From positions 67,727,533-67,791,532 of the forward strand of contig NC_088780.1 of the NCBI RefSeq assembly GCF_958450345.1: a stretch of DNA of 64,000 nt. Reading direction: 5' to 3'. This document shows, one piece after another, positions 55,740 to 64,000 of the stretch (the stretch's first letter is position 1; every line of letters begins with the position of its first letter). The notes beneath the pieces are model-generated. The model did not search any database. It was not told the origin of the DNA and saw nothing but the letters and a program-made list of their open reading frames with translations. The position numbers were made by a program, and so were the translations under genes. This DNA comes from Calliphora vicina (lineage: Eukaryota > Arthropoda > Insecta > Diptera > Calliphoridae).

Positions 55740-56458
55740 TTTGAATTTTGTAAGTATTTATGTAAATAACACACGTCTTAACTTTAACGCTGTTTCTAAA
55801 AAACTGATTTCCGTATGTCTTCAGAATGACAATAAATAGTTTTTTAAGATCATATAGGTAGTACGTTTTAATGAATGAGTCTAAAATCTTTTATTAGGGT
55901 CAAGAAGGGCTTACATACTAAAGTACCTAGTTTAACCAAATGTTACAAATAATAATAAAAATAAACCACCATATAAATAACCTACCTGTCAACTTCTACC
56001 TCTCCACCCACTTCTTAAAGTCAAATGTCATAAAATAATAAATAAACTGTTACTTCGGAGAAGGGCCACTTGATTTAATTTTTTTTCGAAAGATTGCATA
56101 AATAGCTATCTAAACTATTTGGGACACATTTTGCTGAGAACAATAGGTAATAAGTTATATGGATAAAAAAAACACCTGTTTGGCCAAAATGTCAAATTTT
56201 GACCTCCTATAACTCAGAGAGTTCTTGACCGATCTTGTTGAATAATGGTGTCCGAATTACTATCCAATAGAACTAACATTGGTGCAAATTTCATCGCGAT
56301 CGGAAGACATCGATTTCAAAAGTTGGTTCACTTGACGTGAAATGCCCCATATATGTATATTCGTGTCAAAATATGGATTAATTCTGCAGCTATTTGGCCC
56401 TTTGGGCTTACACCTGTTATGGAAATAAATAAAAATAAAAAAAATAAAAAAAAAAAAA

Positions 56459-58050
56459 TCCTCTCTTGCTTGGTTTTTAAATTCTTCATCAATTACGTCA
56501 TCTTGAGATAACATTACCTTTTGATAAGAAGTATCTACGTTTGTCCATCTTGCATCTATTTCTTTTAACCTTATATATATTCGTTTTGATCTTCTCTTCG
56601 GCTCTCATTCACCTTTCCACAATAGTGAAGCAAATGTTCACAATCAAATTTAAAGTAATCTTTGTAGGATGGATTAAATTAATTTTCTGTTTCTCGCGGC
56701 ATTTTGTTTGATAATTGTATTCGATATTGTATTTATTCAAATAATTAGATTTCTGTGGTTATACAGAGTAAGAGTTTTAAATTATAAGGTATTATATTGA
56801 GATATAAATTTTTTAGATGTTCAGTTAAAATTTTCTAGTTTAGAACAATTTTTTATTTTAAATTTTTAGTGAATAATTAAATTTGTATTTAATTAATTTT
56901 CAGTTTTTCGAAATATAATGTTATTTAATTATCGTACTAGATCTTGTAACTAGTATAAATGAAAACAAGAGATTTAAATCCTATTTATTTGTTCACTTTA
57001 ATTAGTATATCATTAGAATTTTGTATTTAATATAAAATTTGTACACAAATGGGAGCAGCGGTAAATTACAGAGTGTTTTTTCTATATCCTTTTGTGATAG
57101 CTTAGCTATGGGGTAAATGCACTATATAGTTGTAATCTAGTAAAACAAAAGTAATAGAATATACACTTATAATCGAAAAAATTAGTTTTAATGAAACAAT
57201 GAGATTGATAATGAAGCGGTTTAAACAATTATTAGTACCTATGTAGACTAATATTTTTATCAATTTTAATTTCATTAAAATTTTTGTGTACTATGTGGTA
57301 TTCTGATTTTTATAGAGACAATTTTGTGAATATGTTTCAGAGATACCACTTAAGCGGTTAATTGTGAACAAATAGGAAAATTATTCCGTAATCAATTTAT
57401 TAAGTGGATTTAGTATTAATCATTAAATTTGATATTTAGTGAAATTTTATTTTTTAGAGAAAATTTTATTTATTATTAGACAAAATTTTATAGAAATATA
57501 TTGAAAATTTTAGATTTCATTTGCAAATTAAATTTGTTGAGAATATTCTGATTATTATGAATTTTTAAATTCTTTTGTATTATACAATTTTTTCTGATTA
57601 TAATGAATTTTAACTAATTTTTTAAACCTAAGTCGGTTGTCAAATAAAACCTAACTATATGAATGTATTGGTAACATATTGTTTATATGTATTGGTGATA
57701 AAACCACTTTCACCACACTCCTCAAACACACATAGTTGTAAAAAAGCGACCTTAAAAATTATAACAAAATTTTATTACAATTAAATTTAAAAATTTGAAC
57801 AATTCTCAAATTATTTATTTTATATTTGACCTGGAAAGGTTTTATAAATAGATTTTTCATCTTTTTATTCAATAATTTCTGCAAAAATTAAACTTATTTA
57901 CATTTTGTATTAATTTTCAATACGAAATTTTACAAATGTGTTTTTTCAGTTTTAATTTCAACACCCAAAAATTGAATGTCAAAAAAAAATAAAATAAAAT
58001 ATTTTTCGTTTGTGCAAAATAAGCATGTTTCGGTTAATTTAAGCGTTTAA
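56459..58050. other. No gene seen
   Basis: AT-rich sequence without extended reading frames or clear element ends. Confidence 0.45.
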
Positions 58051-58606
58051 CGGCCATTTTCACAATGTACGATTAAAAGTTAACGTGAACTTTAACCGCA
58101 AGTTAATAAAAGAACATGGAAAAACATTTATATTTTTGTAATATTTATAATTTTTAAAAGTGTAAAGCGAAGAAAAGTAAATTTTGCACGGGGTGATCCA
58201 TATACCACCCGGATATTGCACTTACAAACCAAACAACAAATGTGCACTTTTCCTTGTTGGTTTTCAGTAATTGTTGTTCAGTTTGTTCTGTAAATTTTAC
58301 AGTTAGGAACCTTAATATTTTTGAGTTTTATACGTTTTTTTTATTATACCACTAAGAAAACACAAATTATTGTTTTTTATGCCGTCTTTTAGACATTTTT
58401 TTATATTTCAATCTTTCATTACACTATTTTTCGTAAACAAATGTAGGCATTATTGCCATACTTTCTACTGAATGCTTTGGTTAAGTAATCAAATGATGGT
58501 GAAACGTAAATCGGTAACCGTTGGTTAAATGGTCCCCGTTAAACAAACCGACAGTTAGTTAATTTTCCGGTTAAAATGAAATAATCGTACATTGTGAAAA
58601 TGGCCG
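58051..58606. mobile_element. Harbinger-type MITE
   Basis: TIR CGGCCATTTTCACAATGTAC with its complement at 58587-58606, and 3-bp duplication TAA (58048-58050 and 58607-58609). The CGGCC start and 3-bp TSD match the Harbinger at 43014-48221. No coding. Confidence 0.75.
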
Positions 58607-58776
58607 TAAATGTGTGGAAAAAAAATTAAAAAATTTTATGTGTTTGTTAAAGAGTGTATTAAAATTGCAATTTTTTAATCTCTCTCTCAAGTTTGTTGAA
58701 TTCACATACTACCTGTATGTGAGAAGAGAGAGAGATTGTTGTTGTAGAAAAATTGAGAGGCTTCCCTTCTTGTTAT

Positions 58777-59965
58777 TCTTTGTATATAAATGTCTTTGTA
58801 AGTTTGTTTGTTTATTGGTTGGTTTGTTTGTTTGAGCATCACGCCTAAACGGCTGAACCGATCCTTATTGGAAGCGTCAATAGGCTATATCTTTTTTTAA
58901 TACTTGGACCAGAAAGAGATTTAAAGGTGGAAAACCGGTAAAATTGGTACCTTTAGTTCTTAAACAATCAAGAATAAACGGCTGCACCGATTTGATTGAA
59001 ATTTGGAATATAGATATTTCTTTACTTGGAAGCAATAATAGACTATGTAGTTTTACTTAACTTGGACCACAAAGGGACAAAAGAGGGCAAAATTTGTACC
59101 ACCCATACAAAGTAAATTGTAATTTTCGAATATCTGCAGAACTAAAATTGTGACTATCTTCAAACTTTATACGAATCAATTTCGTATCACTGTTTGAAGT
59201 TTAACTAAAAATGGGACGGATCGGAACAGGGGGTGTGACACCTCCCATACAAAGTAAATAGTTATTTTCAAATATATGGTGAACTATAATTGTGGAAGTC
59301 TCGAAATTTAGTCCGAATAGCACCCTTATCATTTTACATGGTTGGCTGAAAATGGGCGGTATTAAATTAGTGGGCGTGGCACCTACCATACAAAGTAAAT
59401 AGTTATTTTTGAATATCTGGAGAACTGTAAATGTGAAAGGCTTCAAACTTCATTTGAGTTAATTTCTTATCAGTGCAAGAAGTTAATAAAAAAATGGGAA
59501 CTCCCATACAAAGTAATTAGTTATTTCTAAATATCTTGAGATTTATAATTACTAGATTCTTCCAACTTTGTCCGAATAGCTCTCTTATCATTTTACATAG
59601 AATAGCTGAAAATGGGCGGGAGTGGATAAGTGGGCGTGGAACTTCCCATGCAAAGTATATAGTATTTTCGAATATCTGCAGAACTATTATTGCGACAGCC
59701 TTCAAACTTTATACGAATCAATTTCTTATCAGTACATGAAGTTTATCCAAAAATGGGACGGATGGGAACAATTTCTGTCATAGCAGGACACTGGCATCAA
59801 CGTAATTTACACAAAGTTTAAAGACTCTTACAATTAGATTCACTTGATATTCGAATATTTATAGAATTCCGGTATTAATTATATTCATTTATTTGCTTAT
59901 AAAATCTTTTCACATTTTTTTATTTTACTTCGACAGGGGTAGCGAAGCGCACCGGGTCAAGCTAG
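58777..59965 (+). mobile_element. Non-autonomous Helitron with internal tandem repeats
   Basis: It begins TCTTTGTATATAAATG, has the 5' landmark AAACGGCTGAACCGAT, and ends GCGAAGCGCACCGGGTCAAG then CTAG, followed by T. Five copies of a 110-145-bp unit containing CCCATACAAAGTAAATAG and GAATATCTGG (near 59101, 59246, 59391, 59503 and 59645) fill the centre. Confidence 0.65.
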
Positions 59966-61344
59966 TCTTATATATAAAAAAGAAGTGTACATTTTGATGT
60001 CACCACTAACTGCGAAAACGGATCGACCGATTTCAACCAAAACAGGGTACGTTGGGGATGGTCTGTATATGGTTTATGTGAAGTTTGCACGAAATCGGCA
60101 TTGTGGTTCCGGAGATATGCCTGGACCGATTTTTATCAAATTTTCAGTGAATCTTCAGATTTTTGATTTTCGGTCTTTGGGCGGAGGGGCGTGGTTATAT
60201 CAAATTTTTACACTATACCGCTAATGATTTCAAGGTCAGTAATTGTGGCCAAATTTTTGCAAATAAAAAAAAAGTTAAAAAAAAATTGTCAAAAAATAAT
60301 TATTTTTTTTCAATCGAGAAATAAATGCTTTTTTTCATTCCCAACGATCAAACAATGCTAATTTTAATTTCGTTGCTTAACATCATTCTAAAAATTTTAA
60401 TTCACAGTGGTGTACTCTGAAGCGAATGATTTGGTGTAACATGTCCGGTACATACCAAATTTTCATATCGTTCGATAAAACAAGTTGGCCGCTGTTAACA
60501 TTGTAATATAAAAGTGCTTTTATATTATCAACCGATGATAAACCAAATTTCCGAAAGTACAACTAATATAGTAAACAACGTCGACAAATCAGATTTCGTT
60601 CCCGCCGAACTTCTGCCAAATGTATTCACAAGTCTTACAACAAACTACAAAAATTCGGATTGGCTGTGGGAACGTGCAATTTTGGTACCAAACAGTGATG
60701 ATGTCAACAGGCTCAATGAGCGAATTTATTGAAACTGACTGGCTAAACAATGAAATACAAATCGATTGACACAGTAATGAACGAAGAACAAGCCTCAATT
60801 ATGCTACTGAAACATTGAAGGTTGGATCACAGATAATGTTTCTCCGCAACATAAACGCGCCAAAATTATGCAACGGAACACGATTTACCATCAAAAAGTG
60901 TTCACCAAATTTAATTGAGGTAACAATCATCGGTGGCAGATTAAAATGCGAAGACGTAATGATTTCACGCATACCAAAGATTTCCAACGACAAAGCATAA
61001 GGCCAATCGTTGACTATTGCTGGCTTACATTTGGAAAATTCATGTTTTGTATGTGGTTTGCTCCCGAGTAAATACAAAAAAAGAAACGTACATCCCCTGT
61101 CCTTAAGATGAATTCATAAATATAATATCCCATTTGCATTAAATACATTTTTTTAAGGGCATATCATGCCACTGTACTTATAGATATCTGCTACAACTTT
61201 GTCAAATGACCACATCAGTGTTTCGGGTGCGATGTCAGGTCTGGGTGGTCCGTTTTTTGTTTGTCCGACACTGTATAGTCAAATCGAGATGCAATTAAAA
61301 CAGAATTATTGTAAGGGCCAGCAACGCGGACCGGGTTCAGCTAG
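59966..61344 (+). mobile_element. Helitron abutting the previous one, with helicase remnant
   Basis: It begins TCTTATATATAAAAAAGAAG immediately after the CTAG of the first Helitron, has AAAACGGATCGACCGATTTC near its 5' end and ends CGGACCGGGTTCAG then CTAG. It contains part of a Pif1-type helicase, which supports the Helitron call for the whole group. Confidence 0.7.
60514..61110 (+). pseudogene. Helitron Pif1-like helicase C-terminal remnant
   Basis: The pieces LPNVFTSLTTNYKNSDWLWE and ILVPNSDDVNRLNERI (60610-60730), then LKVGSQIMFLRNINAPKLCN and EDVMISRIPKI (60818-60990), then GQSLTIAGLHLEN (about 61005) are consecutive landmarks of the helicase C-terminus, including the IxLRNIN block. Stops, frameshifts and deletions separate them, and the Rep domain is absent. 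Confidence 0.75.
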
Positions 61345-62535
61345 TTGGTTTATAAAATTGTAGGTACCTTTTACTGTATAAATTTATACAAACCAAACCA
61401 TGAGGAAAAAGTAACAGTTAATTCTTGAAAAATTGTTTTTTTGGGTTTTTTAATATACTACAATAAACACTTGTATAAAGAAATTCAACTCAACAGTTTT
61501 TAATTGTAAATTTCATTTCTTTTATTATCTACGTGTTATTCTCTTTCCCAGCAGTCCGCAGGTTATTACAATTTAAAACACATCAAAATGTATACTATTA
61601 TGTCAATAGGAAAACATAAAATAAAATTGGTTAAAAGCATACAACTAGCATCCGATTCAGATGAGTCCTATTGCTATTCCATTGTAAAATGAAATACATA
61701 TTAGAATTAAAGAACAAGACAAAATCGAAAAAAATGTTGTCATCGTACTTGCATCTGAATTGGATGGCTAAGTAATGTAGTATCATATTTTTAATATAGT
61801 TTTGTTGTTTGTTTTGGTTCAGCCGTTGTCCCGTTATTTATTTTTTGGTGTTTCTTTGTTTTTTCTATTCTTTCAAAGAAAAATTTCATATTGTAAAGTG
61901 TTTTTGAAAGTACACCGTGATTAAAAATAAATAATTAAATAAAATAAGTATAAATTAAAAATAGTAAGTGTTGTTGTGTGTTTTTTATATTAAAAGAAAT
62001 GATCGGCTTCAGAAAGAGAAATTTAAGACGATTAAATGTCAGTGGAGTTAGACCCATCCGACCTTCGCTTACATTGTCGGTAGAGTTGGACCCATATGAC
62101 GGCCTAGGCCATCGCTGTGTAAATGTAAGTGGAAACTGAATACAGACTTTGGATTAGTCGCATCTACATTGTCATTGGACTCAGTTGGAAGATGTATGGG
62201 GAAAAAAATCCGCTGGGTTGTTTGTTTATCTTCATTAAAGAGAGTGACAGTGTTCCAACAAGTTTTTTATTTGTATATTACTCAAGAGAACGCACTTAAT
62301 GTTTTACCGGAGAGATTTGCAAGTTAATATAGAGAACGCACTTAACTTTTTTACCGGCACGAATGATTATAGGGTTATAAACATTTGAAAATTTTAAAAT
62401 ATTACTGAGATAAATGGTTAGTAGTTAAATATTTTATTAACTTTTGTTTCAAAAATATATTTGTTATTGTGTAATGTACAATTCTCATATTTTTCGATTA
62501 CTTATATAGAATTGTAGTGTATAACATTTTTTTCT
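61345..62535. other. No supported gene; one weak 46-codon frame
   Basis: An ATG at 61999 opens a 46-codon frame (MIGFRKRNLRRLNVSG...) to TGA at 62139 with somewhat higher GC than its surroundings and a nearby GTAAGT at 62125. Nothing supports it as a gene beyond that. A short direct repeat (AGAGAACGCACTTAA) occurs near 62286 and 62331. Confidence 0.25.
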
Positions 62536-62799
62536 TTCAAGTTTGTATTTTGTGTGGCTGTATTATGTATTCTTAATTAAGTTTTAAAATTCAAAATTTA
62601 AATACATATACGTTTTTAATTCTATTCTACTTATTAGGCAGAATAAACACCACTTTCGCTATTTCCACTTCAAGTTTGTGTTTTGTGTGGCTGCATATGT
62701 ATTCTTAGTCATGTTTTAGAATTTAAACTTTAAATACATATACGTTTTTAATTATATACTACTTATTAGGCAGAATAAACACCACATTCGCTAATACAC
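62536..62799 (+). repeat. Two-copy tandem duplication, unit about 132 bp
   Basis: Both copies contain TTTGTGTGGCTG, AAATACATATACGTTTTTAA and CAGAATAAACACCAC, at 62536-62669 and 62670-62799, moderately diverged. Confidence 0.8.
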
Positions 62800-63185
62800 T
62801 TTATCGCAATATTATTTTAAACAATTTGGAATTTTCAAATTTTCCATTTTATCGTTGGTATTTTCGGGTATAAATAATCACAAATTAGGGATTTTGTAAA
62901 CCGGAGTTGGGAACCCTATATTTAGTGGACTGTATTTTGATTCTTAAAGAGAATTTTGTACACTTTACTTAATCACATGAATAATTGGGAAAAACCGCAT
63001 AAATATTTTTCAAAGCCGCACTTTTTAAATCAAATAAATTTATTTTTTGTTAAAATGTTATTTATTATATTTTTATATTATTATAATAATTTACATTATA
63101 TTTTTTTTATATTTTGAATTTTTGTAGCAATTAAATTACACACATTAAATGTTTGAGTGTAAAATTGATGTAGGTCAGTTTGTAT

Positions 63186-63818
63186 CATGAATGAAATAAA
63201 CAAGATTGCGCCTTCGCTCTCTTAAAAAAATTCTCTTAAGCTCAGTGACGTCAACATTGACCTAAACTGCTTGTATTATATGATAATTGTATGTGATTTA
63301 TAATGGAAGAGTCAATAATTATGTTTAAAAGTTATTTAAGTTTAATAAAATAAAATGTATTTTAGGTTTTATGTTATTAGACATATTTTACTTTATTAAT
63401 TTTCAATATTTTTGCTATATATTAGTTCACGATTTTGATTTTTTATTATTATCTTATATATAAATAGGCCACATGTTTTTTTGTGGTATGTTATTGTCCA
63501 CCAATATTGATGAAACATATATGGTTTTTTTATTTATCATTTTTTTTTTAAATTCTTTCCATAAAGGTGGTAAAAAGCGTTTAAAAGTGGTCGAATTTCG
63601 GCCACAGTTTTTGCAGTTTTTGACTGCACACCACATTTTAATTTTTAATTAATTTTTTATTTATTTTTCACTATTTGTTTTGAAATTTCATATAAAAAGT
63701 AAGTATTTTACATTTAAAGCATAAGAAAACAATCATTGCTGACGTCACGAAAAATTAGTAAAAGAGTACACTAAAATAACGGAATTGTCGATGGCGCAAT
63801 CTTGTTTATTTCATTCAT
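63186..63818. mobile_element. P-like non-autonomous element
   Basis: TIR ATGAATGAAATAAACAAGAT with its complement near 63798-63818 recalls the P-element terminus style (CATGATGAAATAAC). The flanks AGTTTGTA and AGTTTGCA form an 8-bp near-duplication with one transition. The centre carries a THAP-like coding fragment, the DNA-binding domain of P transposases. Confidence 0.55.
63454..63636 (-). pseudogene. THAP-domain fragment (P-type transposase N-terminus)
   Basis: The frame begins MWCAVKNCKNCGRNSTTFKR and continues LPPLWKEFKKK. Cys at 3 and 8, the conserved Phe and Pro, and a Trp at the expected spacing fit the first half of a THAP zinc finger (C2CH). The second half with the Cys-His pair is not seen, and no catalytic domain follows, so it is a remnant. 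Confidence 0.5.
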
Positions 63819-64000
63819 AAGTTTGCATAATATAGAGATTACTTATGAATCTCTTACCTCAAGAGATATTCTTGCTTCTTAAATAAAAATTAAAGAGATC
63901 TTAATTGATGTTGAGCTTCTTTTGTTGTTGTGGTTGGGATGTTTGACCACTTGAGCTTTTATTTGTTTTCCTTTTTTGGTTTTTGAGTGGGAGAGATACA
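63819..64000. other. No gene seen
   Basis: Ordinary AT-rich flank to the window end. Confidence 0.4.

Larger units (their letters stand above)
52585..56348. mobile_element. DNA transposon with about 265-bp TIRs, perhaps Sola-like
   Basis: GGGGCATTTCACGTCAAGTG begins a TIR of about 265 bases (52585-52851 against 56086-56348) with high identity. The flanks are ATAT on both sides in an AT-repeat context, so the TSD is at least 4 bp but ambiguous. It carries a minus-strand transposase-like gene and a left-side tandem repeat. It is inserted in the LINE C 3' UTR. Confidence 0.7.
48675..56458 (+). mobile_element. 5'-truncated non-LTR retrotransposon ('LINE C'), interrupted twice
   Basis: It begins within the endonuclease (IGVSETWYTRN) and ends with an A-rich tail at about 56427-56458 after GGGCTTACACCTGTTATGG. 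It is cut by LINE B (50419-51878) and by a DNA transposon (52585-56348). Motif spacing differs from the Jockey copies. A CR1/Jockey-superfamily LINE is my best guess. Confidence 0.7.

Noticed and set aside
1..64000. tRNA, rRNA or conserved host genes
   Set aside because: I scanned for cloverleaf boxes (only the tRNA-complementary PBS sites appear) and for domain-bearing frames; every domain found belongs to a mobile element.

Overview
The window looks like transposon-dense intergenic or heterochromatic DNA from a dipteran, probably a muscoid or calyptrate fly. It is AT-rich, has fly-type short introns, and carries Jockey-type LINEs, Osvaldo/Ulysses-like LTR retrotransposons, Tc1, PIF/Harbinger, hAT, Transib-like, P-like and Helitron elements. 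It also carries a mini-me-like repeat with a (GTCT)n tract. I see no convincing host protein-coding gene, tRNA or rRNA. Almost everything is explained by mobile elements nested in one another, so the useful annotation is the nesting order and the state of each element.

Left block (1-23228). A gag start of an LTR element runs off the left edge (1-132, minus). A 1.5 kb Transib-like MITE (271-1752) and an 8-bp-TSD MITE (2375-2669) follow. A degenerate gypsy-type LTR element on the minus strand (3945-23228) keeps LTRs, gag pieces, protease and the integrase tail. Its 5' LTR is split by a hAT element (7262-19078, TSD AACATTAT). The hAT in turn holds a TA-flanked MITE, a minus-strand Helitron and a young complete LTR retrotransposon (10387-18686, LTRs differing by two bases by eye, TSD AATT). 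A further TIR element (19099-23181) holds an internally deleted Jockey LINE.

Middle block (23281-48433). One minus-strand Jockey LINE ('LINE A') is interrupted by a 14 kb LTR retrotransposon with about 2.5 kb LTRs (23515-37643, TSD GAAT), an 8-bp-TSD MITE (38213-39206), a TA-flanked MITE (41039-41846) and a PIF/Harbinger element (43014-48221, TSD AAT). In all four cases, removing the insert plus one target-site copy rejoins the LINE reading frame. The LTR element's gag is itself split by a mini-me-like repeat carrying a Tc1 transposon. The Harbinger carries a long-TIR TA-flanked element, which carries a second mini-me copy, which carries another TIR element.

Right block (48453-64000). A short inverted Jockey LINE B fragment is followed by a different LINE ('LINE C', 48675-56458). 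LINE C is interrupted by a 5'-truncated Jockey LINE B copy with a 12-bp TSD (50419-51878) and by a DNA transposon with about 265-bp TIRs (52585-56348, transposase of a poorly described family, perhaps Sola-like). Then come a Harbinger-type MITE (58051-58606), two head-to-tail Helitrons (58777-61344, the second with Pif1-type helicase remnants) and a P-like element with a THAP-domain fragment (63186-63818).

The most notable biology is in the two young LTR retrotransposons. Both have a canonical GGGAAAC -1 frameshift heptamer in the correct gag frame, followed by potential stems. The first also has a third ORF in the env position that lacks membrane segments but has a good splice donor/acceptor arrangement, and LTRs packed with seven copies of a small hairpin. 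All TSDs, repeat boundaries and identities were read by eye from the sequence; family assignments come from recognised motifs without database searches.
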